The position numbers were made by a program, and so were the translations under genes. From positions 1,364,001 to 1,428,000 of the forward strand of contig JAHLMK010000005.1 of the NCBI GenBank assembly GCA_019915135.1: a stretch of DNA of 64,000 bases, read 5' to 3'. This stretch comes from Strobilurus pachycystidiatus (Eukaryota; Basidiomycota; Agaricomycetes; Agaricales; Physalacriaceae). The notes under the pieces were generated by a model. The model saw nothing but the letters and a program-made list of their open reading frames with translations, was not told the origin of the DNA and did not search any database. Positions 36,414 through 50,094 of this stretch are shown here, piece by piece (position 1 is the first letter of the stretch; each line of letters opens with the position of its first letter).

Positions 36414-36905
36414 ATGCCCAAAGCACCATCCGGTACGCGTTCATCCACGTCGTTTGACGCGTCGCTGACGTCCTACTAGCCAAGAAGAACGACAAGGACG
36501 CCTCCAAGTCCAAGGCTGGCGGCGATGGTGAGCTCGACGTCGTCTATCTCTTCTCTATGCTGACTAGTTCTCCCTGATTTAGGCAAGGAGAACAAGGAGA
36601 AGCGCGCCCCGAGCCTGTATCAGCAATTTGTCTCGATCCAGATGCCGCTCTACAGGGAGGCGAACCCCGACTGCGAGAAGAAGGATGTTCTCGGCAAGGT
36701 ATTTCGCGCATATACTCACCTCCTTTACTGGAACTGACCTGACGCGTAGGTCGCGGCCATGTGGAGAGACGCTGAAGAAAACCCAAACCGCGGCAAGCCT
36801 CCCAAGTCTAGGAAGAAGAAGGTCGCCGACGGTCTCCCCGCTTCCTCGTCGTCTTTGCCCAACTCGTCTCAGCCCTCGTCTGCCGTTCCTAGCAGCGACA
36901 TCTGA
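36414..36905 (+). CDS. Small HMG-box/YABBY-like chromatin protein
   Basis: Compact four-exon gene. It begins MPKAPS, continues AKKNDKDASKSKAGGD and then KENKEKRAPSLYQQFVSIQM, with PLYREANPDCEKKDVLGK and VAAMWRDAEENPNRGKPP before a basic patch (KSRKKK) and a Ser-rich tail ending SSAVPSSDI. The segment APSLYQQF...AAMWRDAEENP matches the short HMG-box-like (YABBY-like) pattern A-P-S-x-Y-x-x-F...W found in small basidiomycete nuclear proteins. About 115 residues. A role in DNA binding is inferred from the basic flanks and this segment. It is divergent from RDH54 (350 bp between starts). Confidence 0.7.
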
Positions 36906-38427
36906 TGATTCGTCGCTTCCTTTCTCTTTCGCTTCCTTTTTCTTTCGCTTCAATCGGTACATGGATCGGACACTGGAATCTGTTTCTCTTCGCTATTGCT
37001 TTGCTCTGTTCTCACACGCACCACTGTATCACTATCGCATTCTTTGCTGTGGTATCTCTCGCCTGTTTTCGACTGTAAATTGCTAGCTATCATGATGTAA
37101 TCGAAATCGGCATGCTTCTGGAATTCCTACTCTGTGGCGCACATTGTGTCAATTCGGTTCAACGTATCGTCTGTCGATGCGGCCCGGTCTGGGAGGGTCT
37201 CAATGCGAAAATGTTACTGAACACTGGTCTCGTCGAAACTCTCGTAGGCCCTGTTCCTAGACTACTATCCTTGACTGTCGGTCAAGTTGAGTCTTCTTGC
37301 CGCAGTGAAACGCTCACTTCTAACAGACAACATGATGACCCATTCACCAAGGAAGATGGAACACGCAATTGGAGTCGATTTGTCTTTGCTTCAAGCTTCA
37401 AGACTGGCCGAAAAGTGCCAGCTGGTGTAAATGGCGGTTCCGTCGCACCAGGGAGTTCTGGAGGTGAGTTGAAAGGGCAGATGACATTGAGTCAGCGGAG
37501 GTTTGGAGCAGCTGCAGCATTGCCCGAAAAGAGAGACATTACTGGCTGCCGCTGTGATACGAGTAAATAGCTGGCGCGCAATGCTGCCCGGTTGCTGGCA
37601 GGATGGAGAGTTATTGATGAGCATGCCAATCCCTCTGCGATAGAAAAGAAGGTGGGTATCAATTGGAGTACCGCGTTGAGCAGCTCCGAGCGCGTGAAAC
37701 GAAGGTCTAAAAATAGACTCACTCGGTGCCGAATGTGCGTGATAAGATAACTTGACGCTTAAAACCGTGCAGGGACGATCTGATGGCACTGCTCATGACC
37801 GAACTTCGTCGTCCGCACTCGTCCCATTCTCGTCCCCCAGCTGTCCTCTGGAGTGTTGTATTGACTCTTCTGGACCAGATTAGCCTCGCTTTCCACATGA
37901 AAGCTCTTACTCTGCGTTCAAACGACATCTGGCTTCATTATTGAATGTATGTCGTTTATTCGAGATCCGAGTCGCGTTCTTTGATCATTTCCCAACGAGA
38001 GCAGCATATGGACCCCGCAGCCCTCGCCATACATGATTAAAGGGACAGGAACACATGGAGTTTAGTGGTTCCAGTCTTCTTTGCGCATGGTGTTCTGTTA
38101 CTCGAGACACTGCTTGTCTCAGTTCCATGTGCGTCGAGTCGTGAACAGAAACGTTCTGATATATGAGTTAATTTAGATGGCCCTCTTTAGGCAAAACCGG
38201 TGCGAAAGAGGTATCACCTCGCGTCATGAAGACGCTGGATTTAGGAATATCAGGGCTTATCGGGCCTTGGAAACCACAGATGCTCATCATTGCTCAAGAT
38301 CGCGAGTGTGATGTCCGTGATCTTCATGCTGCTCGCGACTCATGATACAGCTCAGGCGGTAGCGTATCCGAGTCTATCATGATCAGTTGCATGAACCTTA
38401 CAACCCGATACGCTTCCAACCGATTGC
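36906..38427. other. Long intergenic stretch, no supported gene
   Basis: About 1.5 kb. Two open frames of 130-150 codons overlap on opposite strands near 37112-37789, but neither shows a domain, a good start context or exon structure. The right end is the promoter of the secreted-protein gene at 38553. Confidence 0.4.
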
Positions 38428-38428
38428 A

Positions 38429-38434
38429 TATAAA
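38429..38434 (+). promoter_or_regulatory. TATA box of secreted-protein gene 2
   Basis: TATAAA about 120 bp before the ATG at 38553. The leader block CCTCAGACCTCTTCCTCGAA is shared with paralogue 1. Confidence 0.6.
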
Positions 38435-38552
38435 GGTAGCAGTCTTGAAGCTCCCATCCTCAGACCTCTTCCTCGAAGTCATCAGTACGTCTACCAACGG
38501 CAATACTGATTCAGCGATCGCTCAAACTCACACCCTCTAGAACTTAGTTACC

Positions 38553-39628
38553 ATGGTTTCTTTCCGCGCCGCTGTCCTCCTCGTCGGAGCTCTCCTCCCC
38601 TTCACGTTGGCCGCACCGGTCGAGGAGTCCGTCCTCACTCCCGCGGGATACGTCCCGATTTCCAACGTGCACGAGGTCCCCGCAGGTGGACGCGTTGTCC
38701 ACGTCGGAGAGGACGTTCACCTCATTGACGCCCAGGGTACCGTCCGTCACGTCGCCACCAAACCGACTGCTGGGGCCGCGTCCAAGGTCATCTCAGATGT
38801 GGCCCCCGAGGCTAGTGGCTGGGTCGCTTATGCGTACTGGACCAACACCGCCTCCTCGCCCATCTCTTCCTTCGCGACCACCTGGGCGGTTCCCGCCACC
38901 CCGGCCACCAACAGCGGCCAGACCATCTTCTTGTTCAACAGCATCGAGCCTGCGAGTGGAAATGCTATTCTCCAGCCTGTCCTCCAGGTAATTGGCACGA
39001 TGGTGAAGTCTTACTTCTACTGACGGCATTTTCGTTGTAGTGGGGTCCTTCTGCAGCTGGTGGAGGAGCATACTGGGCTCTTGCTAGCTGGTATTTGGTT
39101 GGAAGCCAGGTAAATTCAATACCCCATCTTCACCGTGAGTGGGAACTGATCTGTCATGCCAGGTCTATTACAGCTCCCTGGTCAAGACTAGGTATGAACA
39201 CTTGCTGCCGCAAGGACGCGTATATTGACATTCTTCGATCAGTGTCGGCACCGTCCTCAACGGCTTGATCACCCTCAGCAGTGTCTCCGGCTCCTCGTAC
39301 AACTACGTTTCGGCTTTCACTGGCGTTAGGTGAGCTCCATCTCCATTGATATTTCATCATCGGTGAACTGACATTTCGTAGCGGCACGTCGCTCACTGTT
39401 ACCGGCGCTGCCCAGCTCGTGTGGGCCACTGAGACCCTTGAGTCCTACGGCGTCACCAAGACCTCGGATTACCCCACTGGCTCTACTGTCTTCTACAACA
39501 TCAACCTAGCCCTTTCCAGTGGCACGCCTGCAACGTCTTGGTCCACGAAATCCGACGCTGCGGACGGCTTGACCACCACTGTTAACACCAACGGGTACTC
39601 GAACGCCAAGATTACAATCGCGTACTAG
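38553..39628 (+). CDS. Secreted eqolisin-like fold protein, paralogue 2
   Basis: Paralogue of the gene at 23676, with the same exon layout and a signal peptide ending near PFTLAAPVEE. Core segments are SSFATTWAVPATPATNSGQT, FLFNSIEPASGNAILQPVLQ, WGPSAAGGGAYWALASWY, YYSSLVKT and AAQLVWATETLESYGVTK. It ends YSNAKITIAY with TAG at 39626. Introns interrupt after AILQPVLQ, after GSQ, after VKT and after FTGV. The W-x-VP, AILQ and W-A-T-E-T-L-E elements are conserved between the paralogues, as expected for structural or catalytic positions of a G1-peptidase-like beta sandwich; the enzymatic role is not shown. About 260 residues. It lies just inside arm B of the 1.7-kb inverted duplication. Confidence 0.78.
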
Positions 39629-40309
39629 TTGGGGCCTTGTTTGTATTGGGAATGCGTTGGGACGAATTTGTGAAGTGTAAATTGAAGAGTTGGTCATGAT
39701 CAATAAATGAATTTAGTTGTCTTTGTTGTTCGCAGTTACCTGGCTATATGTGTGTTACTCACGTTGGAGAGCAGTGCTTCATGTGACTCTTCAACACCGC
39801 TGGCTAGTCTCGTACTAGCTATACTTGCACGCCGTTGGCGACGCGACGAAGTGGACGCGACGAACAATCTCTGCCCCAAGTTTCAGATGTCTATCGTTGA
39901 ACTCTTGACCTCCACCTCCTTCTAAGAATTCACCAACGTGCCTCTAGGTCTTCGATATGTGGCATGCTCAAACGCAGTGCGACACGACTGTGCGGCGGAT
40001 TCGAGAATTGATACTGCTTTGTCCTTCAATCGATGCTACCGAGTCCGAACTTATCACAACATGCGAATGCTGACAATGAATAGAAGATTCCCAGTATCGT
40101 TTTGCATCTCGATATCCCAATTTGATTCTCATGCCGGAACGCCTACTACACTAATTGACTCTATAAATGTTTGTTGTGATACAACTCGACCCAGTGCGGC
40201 TGGGAAACTGAGTTCCAAGCTCCTTCGCTTTGACAACAGTGGATCATCGCATCCGTCGTTCCAGATGCAGTGCGCGTCCCATTGATGTATCTATGTCAGC
40301 TTGAATTGA
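39629..40309. other. Intergenic, no supported gene
   Basis: Spacer between the secreted-protein gene and arm B. No exon supported. Confidence 0.4.
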
Positions 40310-42010
40310 CATTGAACCAACAGGGATCAACTCAATATCGGAAAACTGCGTGTAACAAGCACCGCATACTTGATTTGTATAGGGAGGGAGGGAAGATTTT
40401 GTAGGGTCTTTGACATTACAATACTGGTAATATGAGTTGTACACAGTAACAGCTAGTAGGACTTGGAAACGCGACGAATAATATTTAGCGAATAACGATA
40501 GCAATGCGATAACGGGAAACATGAACAATGAAAGAACTGGAGAATGATGATTACGTCCTGTAATTAACAGGTTTCCTCTCGCGAGGGGATCTCCGCAGTC
40601 CTGCTAGGGCATGATTGCCACTGGGTATCGACAAAGTTTCCGTACTCGATACTGGAGACATTGACGAGTCGTCGTGGGTGTCGTCGGGAGCATTGTCTCG
40701 CGTTGTCAGAGGAGTCGATGCAGGTGATGATCGCGCTTTCCCGGCCGACTTAGCCTCCCCACGCTTCTTCGGTGCGACCCGTTTGATGGAGGACTTGGTG
40801 CTCGCCTGCGAGGACAGCGACGACCTGGCATTCCCAGTAGAGCGAATCGTTCCTGGGGACGTTGCAGGGAGTGTGGGTGAGGCACGAGCAGCCCGCGATT
40901 TCTTCTTCCTCGAGGACCTCGGCGGCGCCTCGACGATTGTGACCTGCTTTGGAACGCCCGATCTCGTTAATCGGGACTGGGTTTGCTCATCCTCTGGTGT
41001 CGATTCAGAGCCACGGTCCAATACAATGGGGGGCTAGGGTTGGCCATCCTTTGCGCGGACATTGTGCGCTGCCATGAATTCCCTCATGTTGCGACGTCTT
41101 TTGAACGTGCGCGGGTCATGCAGGTCACGATCAGGAGTCCGCTCGGGTGTTTTGGGACGGTCCAATTCGGGTCGCTCATCGCGGCGGCGTTTGGTACCAG
41201 GATCCGCGCGCACAGTGACTATACCGCGATGGCGGAAGTCCAGCCAAGTACCATAAACCCAGGACCTGTTAACGGGTGCGTGCACGGCTCCACCAATCTC
41301 AGACACGAGTCTGGAGAGGTCGCGGTCTTGGCGGAAGGCTTTTGGTGCGTCACGAGGATAAGAACACTTCCAGTGTAACAGAGAGGGGATGACAAAGCAA
41401 GGATGGACGGAGGTTCTGACTCGAGGGAGGTTGGTGTAGGGATAGGCGTAGCATTTACCGGCAGCGTAGATTGCTCTGCGGTCATCCGTGTGCAGTGGAA
41501 GAAGCTCGTAGATGTAATCGTCGTCCGAGACGATCTGCAACACGTCTGAGTAAGTTAATTCATCGATGTCAGAACAGACGTACGTCGGTGAATAGTACTC
41601 GTTCTTTCGTTTGGGCTTGCCTGTTCTGTACAAATGCGTCACGCATCGCTGTCAATACAGTTTCAGATGGTAAGAGGGCCCAAAACTCGTCCTCCAGCAA
41701 GTCTGTCATATCAACGGCAACTGAGGAACAATCAGTCTCACGACATAACCGCTAGGTGAAATGAAGCACACCCATGGTTGACATGATAGGCTTGTCAAGA
41801 TAGTCCTTTATATCACCACCACGATAGAGACCGAATGCATACTCCCAGTTGTCCACGGCCTATATGAATTGAGCTCAGAATGTCCTCAAAATGTGGTGGC
41901 ACTCACAGGCTCGTCTTCGGTGATAAAGTTGAAAGGTCGGCATTTTAAGGACCCCGGGAGTGTTGATACTTCAGAAAGAGGGATGGCTTCCATGTTTGAG
42001 TCGTTGTACA
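40310..42010 (-). repeat. Arm B of 1.7-kb inverted duplication
   Basis: Inverted copy of 29570-31290. Sequence agreement is high through the gene and fades in the leader before the ATG at 41993 and in the 3' flank below about 40310. Confidence 0.9.
40551..41993 (-). pseudogene. Duplicate B of basic nuclear-type protein, stopped by TAG
   Basis: Counterpart of the gene at 29606. ATG at 41993, same exon pattern, and the same 49-nt GTACGT-TTGCAG intron before IVSDDDYIYELLPLHTDDRR. It carries one extra Gly codon (YRGGDIKDY). At 41034-41036 the frame hits TAG, where copy A reads a Gly codon (CCCGGGCC in A, CCCTAGCC in B), after AHNVRAKDGQP. Downstream the frame is open again to the shared end at 40551 (RKPVNYRT), with few changes. 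So the loss looks recent, or a truncated product lacking the Ser/Lys-rich tail is made. An intron ending in that CTAG could also bypass it; I see no good donor. Confidence 0.65.
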
Positions 42011-42092
42011 TGGCTCGATAGAGAAGAGGTGAACGGCGCGCAACTCTTGGCGTTATTTGCCAGTCACGTGGCTGATATGGGACAGGGGTAAT

Positions 42093-43087
42093 TTATATTA
42101 TGAAATGCATCTTGAACTTCCTTTCCACTTCGTCTTCGCGCGATTGAACAGGCCTGTCTTCCGGCTGCCCTGTGAACGCTGAACGTTCCAACCCCAGCTC
42201 GTCTTTTGAACATCCTCGGGGACGGCCGCCCCTCCTTCGAGTGGTCCCACGTTTGGTAGACTCGGAAACTCCATCCCCCGAGCCGACGAGCATCTCCTCT
42301 CGAGCTACTTTTTCGCCCTGGAAGAAGACATCAGAACAAGCAAGCATTGTCCAGTCTCTTTGGATATCGACTTTGCCTGTGCGGACGACCAGGAACGAGA
42401 TATCTCTGTGGCGGCACGCACTCCGACAATTGTGTAACTCGCGATTTTGGATTTCCTTTTGGGATATATGCGGCTCTCCCACAAGCTCCACCCACCGTCT
42501 ACTATTGAAATATCTGTAACACCTCCAAAGCAAGTACACCGCGATTCCACGCATCACTTGAGGCATAAGCTGCTGTTTGGCTCATCCCTCTCTGCTCTGC
42601 GATTAATGCGCTTTCTGATTCTATCATTGTGCGCCACACCCTGTTCTTGCCCAGTAGCTGCCCTGAATTTGCCGCCACTTACGAACGCGCTCTGTTTGCC
42701 AATACCAGCATGACACCACTTCGTACGCGTAGGGCGTGGGTATCTTGCTCTTTCGACATATTTAAGCTTGCGACTCACAAGAACCGCAGAACTGAGAGCG
42801 CTCGCTCCTCCTTCTTTCAGTGCTCTGGGTACCACTACATCTACTCTCTTTTCCGCACCTTCCCTGGCTTGACGCAAGAAGTTTGATTTTGAAGTCGCCC
42901 GCGAGGAGTCCTCTCAAGTGAATACCCCTGCGCCAAGGCCGCCGTTCTCCTCATCGCGGTCGGACAGTGTGTCCAGCGCTATTCAACGACTATTCAACGA
43001 CCACCTGCTCCTCTTCTATCGGCACTACCACCATTACCTGCGGTCACATTCACTCCGCGATTCCTCACAGTCCGACTCCGGTTCCAT
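42093..43087 (-). CDS. Unrecognised protein with AT-hook
   Basis: Hand-built model: MEPESDCEESRSECDR (43087-43040), then VDVVVPRALKEGGASALSSA, then VWRTMIESESALIAEQRGMS and TAAYASSDAWNRGVLALE, then the long last exon from EIQNRELHNCRSACRHRDIS to KFKMHFII with stop at 42093. All joins keep phase with GT-AG ends, but the first intron is long (about 190 nt) and the last donor (GTGTTA) is weak. The last exon contains RRRGGRPRGCSK, an AT-hook-like GRPRG motif for minor-groove DNA binding. No other domain is recognised. About 240 residues. The 3' end is 100 bp from the start of duplicate B, on the same strand. Confidence 0.4.
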
Positions 43088-43540
43088 AATTGAGTCTTTT
43101 CGCAACTCAATTACACCCGAAGCGCGACCCAGCGTGAATCTGGGAGATGAAGATAACCCTCCGAAAATGATGTACTCCAAGTGCTTCGTGGTTACATAGC
43201 ACTGGCGAGGGAAGATTATCACAGGAAAGCGCGGAGGCAATGCGACGGAGAATTGTTATTCAATCGAGCCGGCTCTGACGAGGTTGGTCCAACGCTTGTC
43301 GTTCACGTCACACTCATATAGATAAACATCCAGCATTCCGCGACCTTTAACGGTCCTACATACCAGTGATAACGTTTAGATGGTAAACCCGACTGCATCT
43401 CCCGGATCTTTGGCTAGGCCCATTTAAACGACAGCATCGGTGCAAGTGGGTAGCGCGCTGTACGAGCAGCGCGGGACTCGTCTTTCGTGACGACGTCCCG
43501 CTTGCTTGATTGTGACTCCCTGATCTGACAAGACAGATAC

Positions 43541-43810
43541 TCACTCTTCGTCTTTGGTGACAGGAAGAGCAGTCCTCACTGTCCCGGCAATGACTTGACG
43601 ACGAGTAGGACGAGGGACCGTGAGGCCAGCGAAGGCACTGGGGTCAAGAAGCGGCGTTGCATGATGAAAGTCATCAATTTCGGACTGCGTCGCGAAGGTG
43701 GGCGGAAGGCAAGAGGCAACCTGACAGTACTATCCATGTACCATACTTACCCCCACCATCCGCACCACTGACTTGACTGGCACGAAATGTGGAACGATGT
43801 TGGAGTTTAC
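43541..43810 (-). CDS. Possible small gene or 3' exons, unknown
   Basis: A 180-nt open exon reads VASCLPPTFATQSEIDDFHH, then TPLLDPSAFAGLTVPRPTRR and ends ALPVTKDEE, TGA. It is preceded by a good intron (GTAAGTATGG to GTCAG, near 43725-43752) and an upstream open stretch ending SGADGG. A full N-terminus could not be placed in the 135 bp before the halogenase stop, so this may be a short protein or a gene remnant. Not recognised. Confidence 0.25.
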
Positions 43811-43944
43811 TTATCACGAGGTGATTTGAATCCAGGGTGTTGATACATATTCGTACAACGGTAAACTATTCTAGACATTCGGTAATACCAAGGCAGAGTA
43901 AAGGCAAATCCTGTTGAAGAAGGCCCCCTGACGCAGCACCTTGA

Positions 43945-46000
<2,056 letters not shown>

Positions 46001-46075
46001 GTTAGATGGGAATGTCGATATGAGATTGGTAACACGTCGGGCGAGCGCGGTGAAGGGCGTGACAGTGGCCACGGG

Positions 46076-46084
46076 TTTATATAC
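46076..46084 (-). promoter_or_regulatory. TATA box of halogenase
   Basis: Minus-strand GTATATAAA about 80 bp before the halogenase ATG at 46000. Confidence 0.6.
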
Positions 46085-47793
46085 TGCATATGTAAGAAGT
46101 CGTCAAGTTTCAGCTCTCCGGAGGTAACATCGAGGATATCATAGTCATTGACTCCAGTCTCCAGAGATCTCGGGCCCCGGGGCTAATCTATGGTGCAGTC
46201 TGCAGAAGATTGTCGCTGATGAAGGGGAGAGTGTTTACATAACTTATGTAATGACAGTATACTGTACCATTGCCGGTATCCGTACAGTAGTTCCGCACAG
46301 GCGTAGCATCCTGTCAGATTTCTGGGGCCGAAAGATCCATTTTGAGAGTTGGTTCTTGTCAGATTTGACGTTTCCAGAGCCAAATTCTTGTCGCCGTCAT
46401 TTTGAGGTGCTCAACTTGAAGTCACAGTGAGCATTTGGCGGAAGACAACTGCAAATTTGCGGTTATAAGTTTCGATTCAGGTTGAGAGAATGCGAGAAAG
46501 TTTCTCGCACAAGAAGCTTCCAAGGTGCTCGGAGTATCCATCTGTCGTCGCTGTCGGATTTCCTGTCAAAACCTTGTCAGATTTTTTACCACAATTTCTG
46601 GCGATAAGTTCACAAACCTACAGTGTTCCGGCTAAGTTACAGTGGAAAAGCGGGCCTGTTTACTTACCGATGACTCGATGGGGTGAGAGCAAGTAAACTC
46701 GTGATACATATCATCGAGCGGGCTAGATGGGAATCAAATCATAAGTGGCAAGCGCAGTCAAGGGGGGATCTGAAACCCTCGGGGCCACAGTGACTCTGAG
46801 CCTGGAGCCACACACACAGTGTGGCAGTGGGCACAGTGCGCACGGCGCACGCGATGCCAAACGTGCCCTACACGTGCAGTCGTGCACGTGCACCAAAGAA
46901 AGAATTCGAATTGAAATTCAATTAAAATTTCAATCCGATTCGCGACTTTCAGAGTTTCAAGGTTCAAAAGTGAAAACATAACCTGTAATATTTCAGAAGA
47001 TTTCGACTTCCGAGGGCTAAGGCCTAAGGTGATATATCTAGGTTTGTAGCACGGAATGTCTCGGATGTGCAATGGTCAACCCTACCATCTGCGCCCAGCT
47101 GCGCCTCGGGCCTGGGTTGGTTCCGCGCGACACAGTGACAATCTGACACAATCTGAACCATGATTCATCCATCAATGTAGATCACTGCACAGATCGCTAC
47201 CCACTGATCGATATGCGATCATTGCTGACGCGCTGACGGACTCATCCATCCAGTTGAATGAGTGTTGAATGTGGCACGTAAGTATTTCCATGCTCTGATC
47301 TGGCTGTAATACAGTAACGCGGAACTTCGCGGCGCTATATGCATGAACCCGAAGCTCTTCTGCCAGTGGCCCGATCCAGAAGTATTCCGGCGTCGACTGT
47401 TTGGGCCAGGGAATTACCAGAGAAAATAGTTATTTTACGAAGGGGGAGCACTTATTATTATAGGTGACATGCATTAGAGGAGAGACGTCCTTGGGTCTTG
47501 GATAGCTTTATGATTTGCGGGAAGAGCCCGTCAAACGGACTGGCAGACGGCGTCAACCCGGGCCATGCCAACTCTTTCGAGGATGATCTCGAGTCGAAGA
47601 ACTTACCTGTGATGCGCTCGAGTACACAACAGTCGAATCACCGCTGCGCGTACGAGACATGAAGGAGAGCATCGAGGGCCTTCCGATACAATACAATGAA
47701 CTTGAAGCAAATGGGGCATTAGGGAAGATTGAGCTAACTTACACAGGTGATACTTGTTGTAAGTAAGGAGAGAGGAAAGTACATAGTGACAAT
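46085..47793. other. 1.7-kb intergenic region with E-boxes
   Basis: No gene supported. Contains a CA/GC-rich purine-pyrimidine alternating stretch at 46808-46893 with two CACGTG E-boxes at 46871-46876 and 46885-46890, close to an imperfect palindrome. It lies upstream of the halogenase and downstream of the P450. Confidence 0.5.
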
Positions 47794-50094
47794 TTAGTGG
47801 CGCAAGTCGGCAACTGCTTTCGCCCTGAGCGCCTCAATTTTCGCCTGGTCGCTGTCGACCAAACCGACTTCGAAATTCTGCAGCCAAGGCGTTGCGGAGA
47901 CAAAATCCTGGGTAATGCTCTGAGTGCGGCCCGGTCGAGGAATTATTGTACAATCAAAGTGCTTAGGCATCGTCACAATTTCCTATCAGCGTCATGGATT
48001 CGTAAGTGATGTCGATATTGTATAGAGAGAACGTACGAATTCAAAAGATCCAGTTCGAAGCCCGGGAGGTACGGCTTTCTTGGTTTCGAAGTCGACTGCG
48101 TCGCTGAAATCGAAGCCCCAAAGGAGGCGCAATGTCGCCAGAGCCTTCGAGTGGAATGATTAAAGGATGAAGGGGCGGTAGATTTGACCTACCATTGTGT
48201 TTCTGGCAATCCACTGTCCTGGACATATCCGCTACAAACCTATCAGGGACTACCCGATGACTTACTGAAGGAGCTTACGCGTCCACCACCAAATATGAAG
48301 CTATCGCGGAAGTCCTCGTCCCTGCCAGGTAGAGTACCGTACTCCGATTTGACGTACCTGTCCGGATTGAACTCTTCGGGATTCTCAAAAACAGTGGGAT
48401 CGTTGAGGATAGCAACTGCGAGAGTTGGACTCATATATCATCAAGTATACAAAGGACTCACAGGAGTTGATAATGATGGCGGTGTCTTTCGGAATCACGT
48501 AGCCGTTGTACTACTTGAAGTCAGTAACTAATGGGGTACTTAGACACGACGTCGACATACGTGGATATCCTCGACGGTGGCGTGCGGAAATGGCAGGGAG
48601 AAAGGCGGTCGAAGCCGTTGAATCTCCTTGATAACCGCCTGGATGAATGGGACCTTGTCGATATCCTCGAGCTCGGGTAGACGATTGCCAATAGCACCTT
48701 CAAGCTCCTCCTGTGCCCGTTTCTGGATGTCAGGGTTTGACGCAAGCATAAGAACGAGGGTCAAGAGGAAGGCGCTCGTCGAGTCGGATCCTCCGTCGAC
48801 AACAACCAGCCCAGCGTATCTTCGTGGAGATCAGGTTTAGGACGACATTCCGAAGCGCAATACTTACGAAACAAGGTTCTGATCCAACTCTGGGTGGGTC
48901 TCAATCACCCATTCCATGAACGATTTCGGCATATCCGCGTCCTGGGTTTTCCTGCTTTGCATGCGCTGCTGAACTCCGTTGTACCAGCCCTTGTGATTGG
49001 CCTCGCGCTCCGCCTTGATTTCACGACATATAGGTTTCCACGACGCCAGCCATTCCGGAGTGTACTGGAGGATGGTGATCAGGTCGAAGGGTGGGTACGT
49101 TCCGGGGGTGCAAGTGTAAGCAATGCGATCGAAAGTCTGTGTTGGGTTTAGTGGGCGAACTAGCATTACGGAGAAATAGTATGAACCTTGAAGTAGGCCG
49201 ACACCTCCGGTGAGTCGAAACATGGGGCACGTTGGCCGTACACCGCAGTCTGGAAGAGTGACAAGCATAAGTCGATTTTGATTCTTAGATGAAGTAGACG
49301 CGCATCACCCTGGTAATCGAATGACTAAAACGCCTGAGGGATTCTTTGAAGTGCTTTATGACTACTTGGTCAAGTGCACGGGTAGCATCGTGGTTTCACT
49401 TACCTTCGGGTTATCGACCAATTCGTACAACAGCTGAACAGCTTCCGCCGGGACCGTCACATCCTTCGCCGCGTTTTGTTTCGAAAAGTAGATGCCGGCA
49501 GCCTTCCGAAGTTCTCTCAATCCCGGGGCTATCAAAGATGTGCGTCAATGTGACGAAACAGATGAAGATGGAGGCTCACTGATAGGGGAGAACAGCCAGT
49601 GCTCCTCATCTCGACACAAACTCATGAGATAGTGTGGAGGTCGGGAGCCCGCGACCCAGCCCGTTCTGTCGATCACGGTCCGGACTGCAGTGGCGCTCGA
49701 GAGGACGACGAGGGTTTGGTGTGCCGCCTTCAGCTGTCAGCGTCCAATGCCTGTAAGTACTAGGTGTGAGGTGGGTCGTGAGTTCACGCACCGACATGAT
49801 ATCTCCATACTGGAGTGCCCACTCGAGGAATCTACGCGACCATTGTGAGCTGCCCGTCATTAAGTAAGAGTTAGGCGTACTTGACGTGTATTTCACTGGT
49901 GTTCGGGAACACATGAAGGTTTCCTATGAGAGGGAGCGTCTTCGGTCCTGTACACTGTCAGAAATCGAAGGCAAGCGGAGCGGGAGCGTTGAGAGGTTAC
50001 CTGGAGGCAGACCCTTCTCCCTTCGTCCAATACGTAGACACTTTATCAGCCCCCAAGCAAGGAAGCCTATCACGAGCAATATTTGCTTGGACAT
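47794..50094 (-). CDS. Cytochrome P450 monooxygenase
   Basis: Membrane-anchored P450 of about 520 residues and at least 12 introns. Start at 50094 with the anchor MSKQILLVIGFLAWGLIKCL, a basic stretch and the proline hinge LPPGPKTLPLIGNLHVFP. The I-helix is VVVDGGSDSTSAFLLTLVL, the K-helix E-x-x-R is AVIKEIQRLRPP, and PERF-like EFNPDRYV follows. The haem loop FGGGRRICPGQWIARNTM forms only when the intron starting GTAAGC near 48278 is removed. The I-helix GGSDS replaces the more usual AGxDT, which is common in the CYP5144/CYP620-type fungal clans (from memory). It is likely to hydroxylate a small aromatic or terpenoid. It is on the same strand as the halogenase and divergent from the O-methyltransferase. 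Confidence 0.9.

Noticed and set aside
37112..37789. Two open frames of 132-152 codons on opposite strands
   Set aside because: No domain, weak start context, no exon structure, overlapping each other; likely chance frames in a long intergenic region.
48243..48290. P450 thought to be broken because the haem loop is cut after FGGGR
   Set aside because: A normal GTAAGC-TAG intron joins CGC to CGGATATGTCCA and restores FGGGRRICPG.
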